Source of the DNA: Sphingorhabdus sp.
Lineage (GTDB): Bacteria > Pseudomonadota > Alphaproteobacteria > Sphingomonadales > Sphingomonadaceae
Direction: 5' to 3'
NCBI GenBank assembly: GCA_015478735.1
Contig: JADMKQ010000007.1
Location: 1 to 50,076, forward strand
DNA length: 50,076 nucleotides
The notes under the pieces: generated by a model
What the model was told of the DNA's origin: nothing
The model's input: the letters and a program-made list of their open reading frames with translations, nothing else
Database searches by the model: none
Position numbers and translations under genes: made by a program
Part shown: one piece after another, positions 36,597-47,054 of the stretch
Numbering within the stretch: the stretch's first letter is position 1
How the letters are laid out: every line of letters starts with the position of its first letter

Positions 36597-36616
36597 TATT
36601 CTTCACTCGTTTTTCA

Positions 36617-37663
36617 TTATTTGATCAATAGTTTAGATATAGTCTGTGCTGTGAAATCTACCATGGGTACGACTCGAGCATAATTCAAGCGGGTTGGCCC
36701 TATCACACCAACCACACCGACTACCTTTCCATCGCCATCTTTATAAGGAGCCGCTATCACAGATGAGCCGGAAAGGGAGAATAATTTATTCTCCGCTCCG
36801 ATAAAGATTTTCGCCGCATCGGCATCTCTGGCATTATCCAGCAAGCGCGCAATTTCCTGCTTGCCTTCCAGTTCGTCAAGCAACTGCCTTATCCTGTCAA
36901 TGTCGGCAAGCGCGCTATCTTCCAGCAGATTTGCCTGACCGCGCACGATGAGCACCGGCCGTGCGGCGTTATCCTTTGACCAGATAGCAAGGCCGCGCTG
37001 CACCAGATCTTCAGACGCCTTGTCAATCGCCATCCGCCCTGCCTGAACATCCCCGTCAAGCCGCGATAACGCATCGGCCAGCGTCATTCCGCCAAATTGG
37101 GCGGTAAGATAGTTCCCGGCTTCAATCAGCGCGGATTCCGATATACCGAAAGGTAGCTCCAGCACCCGGTTTTCAACAGCGCCATCTTGCCCGACAAGGA
37201 TCGCTAGCCCCTGTCCTTCTGACAGTTTCACAAAACTGAACTGTTTCAGCAAAGGCTCACGCTTAGGCACCATCACCAGCCCGGCACAAGCCGAGAGTCC
37301 GGACAATATGGCCGTGGTTGCGGACAGTGCTTCTTCTATAGGGCCTTGGTCCCTGATCTGCGATTCAATCGCCTCACGCTCTTTTTTCGATGGCTGAGCC
37401 GTTTGCATCATACCATCGACAAACAATCGCAATCCTCGCTCCGTAGGAATCCTGCCCGCACTGGTATGCGGGGCAGCGAGCAAACCGAATTCTTCAAGAT
37501 CCTGCATGACATTGCGGATAGAGGCAGGCGAAAGCTCCAGCCCCGGCGCTTTTGAAATGGTCCGCGATCCGACAGGCGCGCCATTGTCGAGATAGGATTC
37601 CACCACGATCCGGAAAATATCCTGCGCTCGGGTTGTCATTTCGGTGATCGCTGTGGTTGTCAT
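36617..37663 (-). CDS. hrcA: Heat-inducible transcriptional repressor HrcA
   Basis: ORF 36617..38098; the 5' extension overlaps rph, so the likely start is MTTTAITEMTTRAQDIFRIVVESYLDNGAPVGSRTISK at ~37663. SPASIRNVMQDLEEFGLLAAPHTSAGRIPTERGLRLFVD. Confidence 0.96.
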   Translation of the reverse strand: MTTTAITEMTTRAQDIFRIVVESYLDNGAPVGSRTISKAPGLELSPASIRNVMQDLEEFGLLAAPHTSAGRIPTERGLRLFVDGMMQTAQPSKKEREAIESQIRDQGPIEEALSATTAILSGLSACAGLVMVPKREPLLKQFSFVKLSEGQGLAILVGQDGAVENRVLELPFGISESALIEAGNYLTAQFGGMTLADALSRLDGDVQAGRMAIDKASEDLVQRGLAIWSKDNAARPVLIVRGQANLLEDSALADIDRIRQLLDELEGKQEIARLLDNARDADAAKIFIGAENKLFSLSGSSVIAAPYKDGDGKVVGVVGVIGPTRLNYARVVPMVDFTAQTISKLLIK

Positions 37664-37760
37664 GATAGCTAGATAGGCACACTTCTCATTTGATTCCAGC
37701 CTTGCAGAATTAACTGCCTGTTCTAAGACGTAGCGCAAGCCATCCACAGGAGAATCACTT

Positions 37761-38474
37761 ATGCGCCCATCAGGACGTGCGCCAGACGAAATGCGTGCCA
37801 TTACTATTGAAACCGGATTTACAAAGCATGCAGAAGGGTCTTGCCTGATAAGCTTTGGTGACACACGCGTATTATGCACGGCCAGCATTGAAGAACGCAT
37901 TCCGCCATGGCTGCGCGGCAAGGGCGAAGGCTGGGTTACCGGCGAATATTCAATGCTGCCCCGCGCCACCCACACCCGCGGTTCACGCGAAGCCGCGCGC
38001 GGCAAGCAATCCGGCAGAACGCAGGAAATCCAGCGTTTAATTGGTCGTTCTTTGCGCTCCGTCGTTGATCTGAAAAAGCTTGGCGAGCACCAGATCACAC
38101 TGGACTGTGACGTGCTTCAGGCCGATGGCGGTACACGGACAGCGTCGATCAGTGGCGCATGGGTTGCGCTGCGTCTGGCGGTCAATTCTATGTTGGATCA
38201 AAAACTGATCAGCGAAGACCCGATAGAGCAGAAAATTGCAGCGGTTAGTTGCGGTATTTTTGACGGCACGCCGGTGCTCGATCTCGATTATGATGAAGAC
38301 AGCAACGCCGGTGCCGACGCGAATTTCGTATTGACCAGTGACGGCAACATTGCAGAAGCGCAGGCAACAGCCGAAGGTCAGACATTTGATGATGAAGGCC
38401 TGATGCGTCTGATGCGGCTTGCCAAAATCGGTTGCGCCCAGATTTTTGAGGCGCAGGAAAAGGCAGTTTCGTAA
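37761..38474 (+). CDS. rph: Ribonuclease PH
   Basis: 237 aa; [70 protein letters not shown]. Confidence 0.98.
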   Translation: MRPSGRAPDEMRAITIETGFTKHAEGSCLISFGDTRVLCTASIEERIPPWLRGKGEGWVTGEYSMLPRATHTRGSREAARGKQSGRTQEIQRLIGRSLRSVVDLKKLGEHQITLDCDVLQADGGTRTASISGAWVALRLAVNSMLDQKLISEDPIEQKIAAVSCGIFDGTPVLDLDYDEDSNAGADANFVLTSDGNIAEAQATAEGQTFDDEGLMRLMRLAKIGCAQIFEAQEKAVS

Positions 38475-38483
38475 GCAGAAAAA

Positions 38484-39116
38484 ATGACCCAGCACCGCAA
38501 ACTCTCTCCCGGCAAGCTTGTCATTGCCAGCCATAACCAGGGCAAGGTGCGCGAAATCCGCGCCTTGCTCGCTCCTTTTGGTATCGAGCCTGTTTCAGCC
38601 GGAGAACTGGGCCTGCCCGAACCGGAAGAAACCGGAACAAGCTTTGCGGAAAATGCGCTGCTCAAAGCACATGCCAGTGCGCAAGGCGCCGATTGCGTGG
38701 CTCTGGCGGATGATAGCGGGCTGTGCGTGACTGCTCTGAACGGTGCGCCGGGGGTCTATACTGCCGACTGGGCAGAGGCGGACATATTCGAAGGCGGGCC
38801 GGGCCGTGACTGGTATATGGCCATGGGCAAGGTTGAAGGAAAGCTGGCGGAGCTGGGACCGGATACTGACCGCAGCGCCCATTTTATTTGCACACTCGCA
38901 CTCGCATGGCCCGATGGCCATACGGAAGTATTTGAGGGACGCGCCAATGGCAATCTGGTATGGCCGCCGCGTGGCACATTGGGCTTTGGCTATGATCCGG
39001 TGTTTCAGCCGGAAGGATTTGAGCAAACTTTCGCGGAACTGGACCCACAGCACAAGCACGAGATGAGCCACCGCGCCGATGCGTTCAACAAACTGGTAAA
39101 AGCCTGTTTTGATTAA
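38484..39116 (+). CDS. rdgB: RdgB/HAM1 family non-canonical purine NTP pyrophosphatase
   Basis: 210 aa; [75 protein letters not shown]. Confidence 0.98.
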   Translation: MTQHRKLSPGKLVIASHNQGKVREIRALLAPFGIEPVSAGELGLPEPEETGTSFAENALLKAHASAQGADCVALADDSGLCVTALNGAPGVYTADWAEADIFEGGPGRDWYMAMGKVEGKLAELGPDTDRSAHFICTLALAWPDGHTEVFEGRANGNLVWPPRGTLGFGYDPVFQPEGFEQTFAELDPQHKHEMSHRADAFNKLVKACFD

Positions 39117-39131
39117 ACCGGACCGTTCATA

Positions 39132-40325
39132 ATGACGCTTCACGCCCCCTCCTCTACAATATCCGCAAAGACTGCGGATGGGCAAGGGCTTGCGCTTTAT
39201 ATCCATTGGCCCTTTTGCATATCCAAATGTCCCTATTGTGACTTTAACAGTCATGTGCGCGAACAGATTGACCATGATGCGTGGCAAGCGGCGCTTCTGG
39301 CAGACATGCGGTATGAGCATCAGGTCTCTCAAAACAGGCGGATAAGCTCGATATTTTTTGGCGGCGGAACACCCTCGCTCATGCCGCCCCGGCTTGTCGC
39401 CAAATTGATAGAGGAAGCCGATGCCCTGTGGGGCCTGGAAGAAAGATGCGAGATCACTCTGGAAGCGAACCCGTCTTCGGTTGAGGCGAGCCGGTTTTCC
39501 GATCTGGCAAGCGCTGGGGTGAACCGTGTTTCATTGGGATTGCAGTCTCTTGATGATCAGACTTTGGATTTTCTGGGCCGGGCGCATGATGTGACAGAAG
39601 GCCTTGCCGCCCTGGACACAGCACAGAAAAACTTTGGCCGCGTCAGCTTTGATCTGATCTATGCCCGCCCCGGCCAATCCCTTGTTGACTGGCAGACGGA
39701 ACTGGGAACTGCGCTGGGCTTTGGCACAACGCACCTATCGCTCTATCAACTGACCATTGAGCCGGGTACACGCTTTGAAACATTGGTGCGCACGGGCGCT
39801 TTGGTTCCTGCCGATGACGATCATTGCGCCGACCTGTTCGAACTGACGCAGCAACTCACCTGCGCCGCCGGTTTGCCCGCGTATGAGATCAGCAATCACG
39901 CCAGGCCCGGTCAGGAAAGTCGCCATAATCTCAGCTATTGGCGCTATGACGATTATATCGGCATTGGCCCCGGCGCGCATGGCAGACGGCTGAACAGCGC
40001 AACCGAGCGGCACAAAAAGCCGGAGAATTTTCTCTCCGCTGTCGAACGCAACGGCAACGGGTTGAAAATCGAGCAAGCCCTGTCCCCGCAAACACGGGCG
40101 ATGGAAGCATTGATGATGGGACTGCGGTTGGCGGAGGGCGTTGATCTTGCGGTTCTGGAGAATAAAACCGGACTGACGTCCACGGACATTATCGATATGC
40201 ACGAGGTTGAAAAACTGTCCAGTGCAGGGTTTATGGAGGCTAGTGCCGCCCGGCTGATGGTTACTATGAAAGGCATGCCGCTGCTCGATGCGATATTGCC
40301 CAAGATAATATCCGACAACCTCTGA
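39132..40325 (+). CDS. hemW: Radical SAM family heme chaperone HemW
   Basis: 397 aa; LYIHWPFCISKCPYCDFNSHV (CxxxCxxC), FFGGGTPSLM, GVNRVSLGLQSLDDQTLDFLGRAH. Confidence 0.97.
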   Translation: MTLHAPSSTISAKTADGQGLALYIHWPFCISKCPYCDFNSHVREQIDHDAWQAALLADMRYEHQVSQNRRISSIFFGGGTPSLMPPRLVAKLIEEADALWGLEERCEITLEANPSSVEASRFSDLASAGVNRVSLGLQSLDDQTLDFLGRAHDVTEGLAALDTAQKNFGRVSFDLIYARPGQSLVDWQTELGTALGFGTTHLSLYQLTIEPGTRFETLVRTGALVPADDDHCADLFELTQQLTCAAGLPAYEISNHARPGQESRHNLSYWRYDDYIGIGPGAHGRRLNSATERHKKPENFLSAVERNGNGLKIEQALSPQTRAMEALMMGLRLAEGVDLAVLENKTGLTSTDIIDMHEVEKLSSAGFMEASAARLMVTMKGMPLLDAILPKIISDNL

Positions 40326-40373
40326 CCATCAGATATTTGGACTTTATCCACAGGCGCTGCTAGATTCTGTGTG

Positions 40374-41279
40374 ATGGAAAGCACCACTGCGCTCATTCAG
40401 GATTTTTCCCGCCATTTGCGCGAAGGACGGCGGCGTTCGCAGCATACGGTGCGGGCCTATATCACCACGGCAGAGCGGTTTTGTGCATTCTTGACGGAGC
40501 ATTTAGGCGGCACTGTCGATAGCGCGCAAATTAAAGCTCTTACGCAAGCCGACATCCGGTCTTATCTCGCCTTTCGCCGCGCGGATGATCTGTCCAATAA
40601 CAGCGCGGCACGGGAATTGTCCGCGATCCGTGCCTTTCTGAAATTTATCAGCGCAGATGACAGCCAGATACCGAAAATCAAGGGACCGAAAGTCACTCGC
40701 GGTGTTCCTCGTCCTGCTGCACCGGACGACATAATCGCGATGGCAAAGGATATATCCCAAGGTGCCAGCGAAGACTGGATTGGCGCGCGCGACTGGGCGG
40801 TTTTAATGCTTCTTTACGGCTCTGGTCTGCGGATCAGCGAAGCGCTGGATCTGACCGCCGATGCGCTGCCCCTGTCTGATACCCTCCGCATAACCGGCAA
40901 GCGCGGCAAGACGCGGATCGTGCCCCTGCTTGCCGAGGTGCGTGAAGCGATTGAGCATTATATCGATCTCTGTCCGCATGTAATGGTGCCGGGAGAATCG
41001 ATATTCCGGGGCAAGCGTGGTGGCCCGTTATCGCCCAACCTGATCAGGCGGGTGGTGCAACAGGCACGAACTAACCTTGGCCTTTCGGACAAGACCACAC
41101 CCCATGCCCTGCGCCACAGCTTTGCCACCCACTTGCTCGCTGGCGGTGCGGATTTGCGCAGTCTTCAGGAATTGCTCGGCCACGCGAGTTTGAGCAGCAC
41201 GCAAGTCTATACAGCCGTCGATGCCGCGCACCTGCTGGATGTTTACCAGAACGCCCATCCGCGCGCGTCAAACTCTTAA
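40374..41279 (+). CDS. XerC/XerD-type tyrosine recombinase
   Basis: ~301 aa; YGSGLRISEALDL, HALRHSFATHLLAGGADLRSLQELLGHASLSSTQVYTAVD contains the R-H-R-H-Y catalytic set. Confidence 0.95.
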   Translation: MESTTALIQDFSRHLREGRRRSQHTVRAYITTAERFCAFLTEHLGGTVDSAQIKALTQADIRSYLAFRRADDLSNNSAARELSAIRAFLKFISADDSQIPKIKGPKVTRGVPRPAAPDDIIAMAKDISQGASEDWIGARDWAVLMLLYGSGLRISEALDLTADALPLSDTLRITGKRGKTRIVPLLAEVREAIEHYIDLCPHVMVPGESIFRGKRGGPLSPNLIRRVVQQARTNLGLSDKTTPHALRHSFATHLLAGGADLRSLQELLGHASLSSTQVYTAVDAAHLLDVYQNAHPRASNS

Positions 41280-41896
41280 TCTTGCTCTTCTTCCTTCGGT
41301 CGCCAGAAAATCACGCGCCAGATATAGATGACGATGGCTATCACGATAACGCCCAGCGACACCGGCCCGACATATTTTTCGATCTCGTCTACATTCTGTT
41401 GCAGTTGATAGCCGGCAAAGACCAGCGCGCTATTCCATACGGATGCACCGGCCAGGGTCGCCAATATGAAACGCTTGTGCGACATCCCGAACAGTCCTGC
41501 CGGAACCGAAATAAGGGTGCGAATATTGGGTACGCAGCGCGCAAAAAAGACGACCCATTCGCCATGATTGTCGAATATCTCGTCAATCCGGTTCACGCTC
41601 TTCACGTCAAGCGTCAGCCAGCGGCCGTGCTTTCGAACAAAGTTGCGAACGTCCTCCTCATCCCATCGGCGCCCGATCATGAACCAGAAATAATTACCGG
41701 CAAGGGAACCGAGCGAACCAACTAGCACCAGAAGCGGCGCAGAAAATCTGCCCTCCCCGACGCTCACACCGCTCAATCCCATGATCAGCTCGGAAGGTAT
41801 CGGAGGAAAGATATTCTCTACAGCCATGAGCAAAGCTATCGCCAGATAGCCACCTTGCTCGATAAAATCAGGAATCCAGTCACTCATGGGGAACAA
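41276..41896 (-). CDS. DedA-family membrane protein
   Basis: 206 aa; LLMAVENIFPPIPSELIMGLSG, GNYFWFMIGRRW, FARCVPNIRTLISVPAGLFGM. Confidence 0.94.
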   Translation of the reverse strand: MFPMSDWIPDFIEQGGYLAIALLMAVENIFPPIPSELIMGLSGVSVGEGRFSAPLLVLVGSLGSLAGNYFWFMIGRRWDEEDVRNFVRKHGRWLTLDVKSVNRIDEIFDNHGEWVVFFARCVPNIRTLISVPAGLFGMSHKRFILATLAGASVWNSALVFAGYQLQQNVDEIEKYVGPVSLGVIVIAIVIYIWRVIFWRPKEEEQD

Positions 41897-41931
41897 ACCA
41901 TTTACTTGTGATCGGGTTCACATATTTATTT

Positions 41932-42888
41932 TTATGCAAGCTTTCTGACCCGCTCTTCTATCGCGTCCCAGATCATGCCTGATGTATCGGTGCCGTTAAA
42001 CTTGTCGATCGCCACAATGCCGGTTGGCGATGTCACGTTGATTTCGGTCAGCCATTTCCCGCCGATTACATCAATGCCCACGAAAAGCAGGCCCAGCCGT
42101 TTAAGGTCTGGCCCCATCGCCGCGCAGATTTCCTCTTCGCGCTCGGTCAGCACCGCCGCTTCGGCATAGCCGCCTTGCGCCAGGTTGGAACGGAACTCCC
42201 CTTTCCCCGGCTTGCGGTTGATCGCACCGGCAACCACTCCGTCAACCAACACGATGCGCTTGTCACCGTCCTGCACTTCGGGAAGGAACGGCTGGATCAT
42301 GTGCGGCTCTGGCCATGTCTGGTTAAATAGCTCGATTAAGGCGCTCAAATTGCTGCCATCTTCGGAGACAAGGAAAATAGCCTTGCCGCCATTGCCGTGC
42401 AGCGGCTTCACCACAATCGCGCCATGCTCTGCCTGAAAGTCACGGATTTCATCAATGTTCCGTGTAACCAAAGTCGGCGGCATGAATTGCGCGTAATCCA
42501 GCACATAGACTTTCTCTGGAGCGTTGCGAACCGATGCCGGATTGTTGACGACCAAAGTTTCGTGCTCGATACGTTCAAGCAAATGCGTCGCGGTGATATA
42601 ACCGACATCGAACGGCGGGTCCTGACGCATGAGAACAACATCAATATCGCTGCCCAGATCGATCCGGACCAGCTCGCCAAATTCAAAATGATCCCCCTCG
42701 ACCTGCTGCACTTCGACCGGATGAGCAAGGGTGATGAGGCGGCCACCAACATACGTGAGGTCTTTTACATCATAATGATAAAGCCGGTGCCCGCGCTTCT
42801 GCGCCGCAATCATCAAGGCAAAACTGCTGTCCCCTGCGATCTTCACAGTTTCCATCGGGTCCATTTGCACGGCGATTCTCAAACTCAT
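41932..42888 (-). CDS. gshB: Glutathione synthetase
   Basis: 318 aa; VQMDPMETVKIAGDSSFALMIAAQKRGH, VVKPLHGNGGKAIF, RIVLVDGVVAGAINRKPGKGEFRSNLAQGG, EINVTSPTGI. Confidence 0.98.
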   Translation of the reverse strand: MSLRIAVQMDPMETVKIAGDSSFALMIAAQKRGHRLYHYDVKDLTYVGGRLITLAHPVEVQQVEGDHFEFGELVRIDLGSDIDVVLMRQDPPFDVGYITATHLLERIEHETLVVNNPASVRNAPEKVYVLDYAQFMPPTLVTRNIDEIRDFQAEHGAIVVKPLHGNGGKAIFLVSEDGSNLSALIELFNQTWPEPHMIQPFLPEVQDGDKRIVLVDGVVAGAINRKPGKGEFRSNLAQGGYAEAAVLTEREEEICAAMGPDLKRLGLLFVGIDVIGGKWLTEINVTSPTGIVAIDKFNGTDTSGMIWDAIEERVRKLA

Positions 42889-42967
42889 AACCTATCATCC
42901 CTTGAATATGGCGGTCACATACCCGTTAGTGTTTCCACGCCAGGAGCTAACGGATTGATTGGCAGGG

Positions 42968-43321
42968 TTAAAACCCGTGCCAGACATTGGTTAAATGGGT
43001 CGGCAAGCGGCGCGGTGCAACCAAAATCACATCGATCCGGGCATCTTCCCCATTCTTGCAATATTCCGGATAGAGGATTTCCACCGCCGCCGCGACCCGT
43101 TTCAGCCGGTGCTGATCTATAGCCAGTTCCAGATCCTCTATCTTCGTTCGTGCTTTTACCTCTACAAAAGCAACCAGTCCGCCCCGTTTCGCGATCAAAT
43201 CCACCTCGCCTCGCGGAGTGCGGACACGTTGGGCCAAAATGCTCCAGCCATGCAAACGAAGCCAACCCGCAGCAATACTTTCTGCGCGCCTGCCCTGTTG
43301 TTCAGCACGCGCTCGCTTCAT
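42968..43321 (-). CDS. YraN/UPF0102-family endonuclease-like protein
   Basis: 117 aa; GRRAESIAAGWLRLHGWSILAQRVRTPRGEVDLIAKRGGLVAFVEVKART; next to rsmI. Confidence 0.93.
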   Translation of the reverse strand: MKRARAEQQGRRAESIAAGWLRLHGWSILAQRVRTPRGEVDLIAKRGGLVAFVEVKARTKIEDLELAIDQHRLKRVAAAVEILYPEYCKNGEDARIDVILVAPRRLPTHLTNVWHGF

Positions 43322-44175
43322 TAGTGGCCTTCCGTTTTCCAGCGGTTTGCCAGCTCGTAGAGCGCCTTCCTGTCGGCACCATATATGCGCGAAACCTCCC
43401 CGGCAGCTTTGGCCGCCGGAAGCCGCTGCAACGCTTCGCGAAGCGCTTCCTCTATATCTGTCTCACTTGTCGGTTCTGCTGCACCGGGCGGGCCAACCAC
43501 GACGACAATCTCCCCCTTCGGCTTTTCATCGGCATAGCGGTCGGCCAGCTCTTTCAGGCTGCCGGTGACCGTTTCTTCAAATTTCTTGGTGATCTCGCGG
43601 ATCACGGCCGCAGGACGATCTCCCAACTGGTCCAGCGCGTCCGCCAGCATCGCGCCTAGACGGGAACCATTTTCATAGAAAATCAGCGTTGCCTTGATCG
43701 GCTTCAACTCGGCCAAAGCCTCTCCCCGCGCTTTGCTTTTGCTCGGCAAGAACCCTTCGAACAAAAACCGGTCGCTGGGCAATCCGGATAAGGTCATCGC
43801 GGCAATGACAGCGCTTGGACCCGGCACGGTTGTGACATAAGCCCCCTGTGCCCGTGCGTCCCGAACCAGCTTGTAACCGGGGTCAGAGATGAGCGGTGTC
43901 CCCGCGTCGCTGACCAGTGCGACAATTTTGCATCTTAATGACGCTAAAATCTCTTGCCGTTCCTGCTCCCCCTTATGGTCATTATAGACGACCATCTTGC
44001 CCTTTTTACCGATATGATTCAGAAGCTTGCCGGTAACTCTTGAATCTTCCACTAAAATAATATCCGCAATGCCAAGGATTTCTATGGCCCGGCGGGATAA
44101 ATCTCCGAGGTTGCCGATTGGCGTAGCCACGATATACAGACCATGTTCAATGGGAGCAGACATAATGAATGCCAT
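43321..44175 (-). CDS. rsmI: 16S rRNA (cytidine(1402)-2'-O)-methyltransferase RsmI
   Basis: 284 aa; LYIVATPIGNLGDLSRRAIEIL, LVSDAGTPLISDPGYKLVRDA, PGPSAVIAAMTLSGLPSDRFLFEGFLP. Alternative start at 44163. Confidence 0.97.
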   Translation of the reverse strand: MAFIMSAPIEHGLYIVATPIGNLGDLSRRAIEILGIADIILVEDSRVTGKLLNHIGKKGKMVVYNDHKGEQERQEILASLRCKIVALVSDAGTPLISDPGYKLVRDARAQGAYVTTVPGPSAVIAAMTLSGLPSDRFLFEGFLPSKSKARGEALAELKPIKATLIFYENGSRLGAMLADALDQLGDRPAAVIREITKKFEETVTGSLKELADRYADEKPKGEIVVVVGPPGAAEPTSETDIEEALREALQRLPAAKAAGEVSRIYGADRKALYELANRWKTEGH

Positions 44176-45406
44176 GACAGATAAATCGCATGTAGGACAG
44201 GATGAAAAATCATTCCTTCAGGCAAGTTTTGCACCCCCGCAAAACGCCGCAGCAAATGGCCGCCGTAGCTTGTTGAAATATGCCGGCCTCGCTTCCGTCA
44301 TATTTCTGGCGGGTTGCGGAACAATCATGCCGCGCGGAACAGAGCCGCCGCCTGCGCCAACACCTGCGCCGCCGCCGGTAACAGGTGACCTGCCCAGCGA
44401 TGAAAATCATCACCGGATTGCCTTGCTGGTCCCCCTGTCCGGTAAAAATGCCGGAATCGGCCAGTCTCTGGCTAATGCTACCACGATGGCGCTGCTCGAT
44501 ACCAAGGCCCAGAACATCCGTATGACCAGCTATGATACTTCCAAAGGTATTACTGCGGCTGCAACCAAAGCGATTGCGGATGGCAATAAGCTTATCATCG
44601 GCCCCCTGCTCAGCGACAATGTCGTTGCGACAGCGAATATCGCCCGGCCAGCCGGTGTGCCGATCCTTAGCTTTTCCAACGACGCCGGTGTTGCCGGAAA
44701 TAATGTCTTTCTGCTCGGCCATATCCCCGCCCAATCAATCGAACGTGTAGTCACCTATGCCAAATCAAAAGGCATGAAGCGTTTTGCGGCTCTGGTGCCC
44801 AATGGCGTTTATGGTCAGCGCGCATCCTCTACCTTACTGAGTTCGGTAAAGGATGGCGGTGGTACTGTTGTTTCGATTCAGACATTCAACCGCGATTCCG
44901 CATCCGTCGAAGCGGCTACGAAGAAACTTTCCCAAAACGGTGACTTTGACGCTGTGTTGCTGGCAGATAATGGCACGATGGCGATCCAGGCCGCACCTTA
45001 TATCCGCCAAAATGCCAGCGATACTGCCAAGATATTGGGAACTGACCTCTGGAACACCAGCAGCGAACTTGCCGGAGCACCGGCCTTGCGCGGTGCATGG
45101 TTTGCCAGTGTTTCAGACGGCCTATACGGGCAATATGCCACCAAATATCGCGCTCGTTATGGCCGTGCGCCTTTCCGGCTTTCCAGCCTGGGATATGATT
45201 CGGTTCTGCTGACCGTCAAAGTGGCGCAAAACTGGAAAGTGGGCACAGCGTTTCCGATCAATCAACTAACTGATCCCGGCGGATTTATCGGCCTGGACGG
45301 CGTATTCCGTTTCCGCCGCGACGGCATCTCTGAACGGGCGCTGGAAGTGCAGGAAATCAAGAATGGCAGCTTTAGCGTTATAGACCCTGCGCCCAAGGGT
45401 TTCTAA
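44165..45406 (+). CDS. Penicillin-binding protein activator (LpoA/LppC-like, periplasmic ligand-binding fold)
   Basis: ORF 44027..45406; likely start ~44165 or 44174; lipobox VIFLAGCGT; IALLVPLSGKNAGIGQSLANATTMALLD; head-to-head with rsmI. Confidence 0.9.
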   Translation: MNAMTDKSHVGQDEKSFLQASFAPPQNAAANGRRSLLKYAGLASVIFLAGCGTIMPRGTEPPPAPTPAPPPVTGDLPSDENHHRIALLVPLSGKNAGIGQSLANATTMALLDTKAQNIRMTSYDTSKGITAAATKAIADGNKLIIGPLLSDNVVATANIARPAGVPILSFSNDAGVAGNNVFLLGHIPAQSIERVVTYAKSKGMKRFAALVPNGVYGQRASSTLLSSVKDGGGTVVSIQTFNRDSASVEAATKKLSQNGDFDAVLLADNGTMAIQAAPYIRQNASDTAKILGTDLWNTSSELAGAPALRGAWFASVSDGLYGQYATKYRARYGRAPFRLSSLGYDSVLLTVKVAQNWKVGTAFPINQLTDPGGFIGLDGVFRFRRDGISERALEVQEIKNGSFSVIDPAPKGF

Positions 45407-45422
45407 CGGTTTGAACTTCATC

Positions 45423-45459
45423 GTCATCCCGGCTTTGACTCGATTTCAGCCGGGATGAC
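45423..45459. terminator. Bidirectional terminator/REP-like hairpin between convergent genes
   Basis: GTCATCCCGGCT-13 nt-AGCCGGGATGAC perfect 12-bp arms, between CDS ends at 45406 (+) and 45486 (-). Confidence 0.7.
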
Positions 45460-45485
45460 CATGAATATAAATTGGCGATTATAGA

Positions 45486-46139
45486 TTAGCCGATCTGTTG
45501 GCCGGTATCTTTCCAGTCGGCCAAAAAGCCTTCAATGCCTTTGTCGGTCAGAACATGCTTGAACAGTCCGCGAATAACATTTGGCGGCATGGTAGCCACA
45601 TCAGCGCCGATACGAGCGGATTCCAGAACGTGGATCGGGTGGCGGATGGAAGCGACCAGAATTTCCGTATCGTAGGCATAATTGTCGTAAATCAGACGAA
45701 TATCATCAATCAGCTTCATTCCGTCAAAGCCATTATCGTCATGGCGACCGACAAAGGGTGATATGAAACTTGCGCCCGCTTTGGCGGCCAATAATGCCTG
45801 GTTGGCAGAAAAACAAAGTGTCACGTTGACCATCGTGCCTTCGCTGGTCAGCGCCTTGCAGGTTTTCAGGCCATCAATGGTGAGCGGCACTTTGATGCAG
45901 ACGTTATCCGCGATTTTGCGAAGCACTTCTGCTTCTTTCATCATTGTTTCATGGTCCAGCGCAACCACTTCCGCGGAAACAGGGCCATCGGTCAGACCGC
46001 AGATTTCTTTGGTCACTTCCATAATATCCCGGCCAGATTTTTTAATCAGTGACGGGTTGGTGGTGACGCCATCAACCATTCCGGTTGCGGCCAGATCAGC
46101 GATTTCGGCGGTGTCAGCGGTATCAACAAAAAATTTCAT
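45486..46139 (-). CDS. Fructose-6-phosphate aldolase/transaldolase (short TalC/FSA type)
   Basis: 217 aa; [69 protein letters not shown]. Confidence 0.95.
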   Translation of the reverse strand: MKFFVDTADTAEIADLAATGMVDGVTTNPSLIKKSGRDIMEVTKEICGLTDGPVSAEVVALDHETMMKEAEVLRKIADNVCIKVPLTIDGLKTCKALTSEGTMVNVTLCFSANQALLAAKAGASFISPFVGRHDDNGFDGMKLIDDIRLIYDNYAYDTEILVASIRHPIHVLESARIGADVATMPPNVIRGLFKHVLTDKGIEGFLADWKDTGQQIG

Positions 46140-46281
46140 GGGGTTTCTACTCCGGATGCAGGTGCGTTAAATATGCTTATGGCCCGCTTACCGGTTTTTA
46201 TGGCCGGGCGAAACAGAGCATATCGAATAAATGTGCATAAAGCTGTGGATAGCTTGCGGGTTGTCCGGTGGATAAAACTGG

Positions 46282-46965
46282 TCAGCTCAAGCCAAAGACA
46301 CTGATTAAGAGCGGATCGCCCGTGGCGGACGGGTTGGCCCGGATTCTGGCTTCCTGCGCGCCGATGGAGCGGTAAATGGCCTCGCTGGTCTTGATCGTAA
46401 CGTCCTCGCTGATGTCGGCAAAATCTATATCGCTGATCTGTGACAGGGCCAGGTTGATGATTTCGTTATCGAACAAATTCAATCCCTTGCTGATCCCCGG
46501 CAACATATGCGTGACCAATGACGAGCCAAGCTCGCGCTGCAAAAGATTGGTGGCGGCGCGGTCCCCGCCTTTGATGATCGCCGCCGCATCGGCAATGCTC
46601 ATATTTCTTATGGTTTCCGCAACAATCGGCGCGGCCAATTCCGCCCCTGTTTCAGCAGCGCGGTTCACTTGTTTGAGCAAACGCTTCTGAATCGCCTCCG
46701 AGCGCAGCAGAGCCGTCGCAATATTCGTCACACGCGCACCGCCCAACCTGTCTGGAACCGCTATACGCGCTATCTGGCTGTCAAAAAACCCGTTGGCCTG
46801 CATCAATTCGGCAAAGGCATTTTGCGACGAAATAGTCAGCAGCCGCCTGACCGCTTCTGTCAAGCTAAGCTGCGGCAGGCTGGTACAGCCCGGTAATACA
46901 AATATAGCAGTTGCGACTCCAATGACTCCATTCGACAGAAAATTCCGGCGATCAATATTCTGCAT
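46282..46965 (-). CDS. DUF4197-type lipoprotein-like protein
   Basis: ORF 46282..47070 overlaps priA; likely start MQNIDRRNFLSNGVIGVATAIFVLPGCTS at 46965; LTEAVRRLLTISSQNAFAELMQANGFFDSQIARIAVPDRL resembles DUF4197. Confidence 0.8.
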   Translation of the reverse strand: MQNIDRRNFLSNGVIGVATAIFVLPGCTSLPQLSLTEAVRRLLTISSQNAFAELMQANGFFDSQIARIAVPDRLGGARVTNIATALLRSEAIQKRLLKQVNRAAETGAELAAPIVAETIRNMSIADAAAIIKGGDRAATNLLQRELGSSLVTHMLPGISKGLNLFDNEIINLALSQISDIDFADISEDVTIKTSEAIYRSIGAQEARIRANPSATGDPLLISVFGLS

Positions 46966-47054
46966 TATCCTGTTCCCAAGACCTGAAAAGCCAACTTCGA
47001 ATAGTTTGCATAGCAGTTGATGACGCAATCCCAAACCATGCTTATACGGGCGAT

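Noticed and set aside
37664-38098. 5' extension of the hrcA ORF
   Set aside because: Overlaps rph on the opposite strand; the HrcA family begins near MTTTAITEMTTRAQD.
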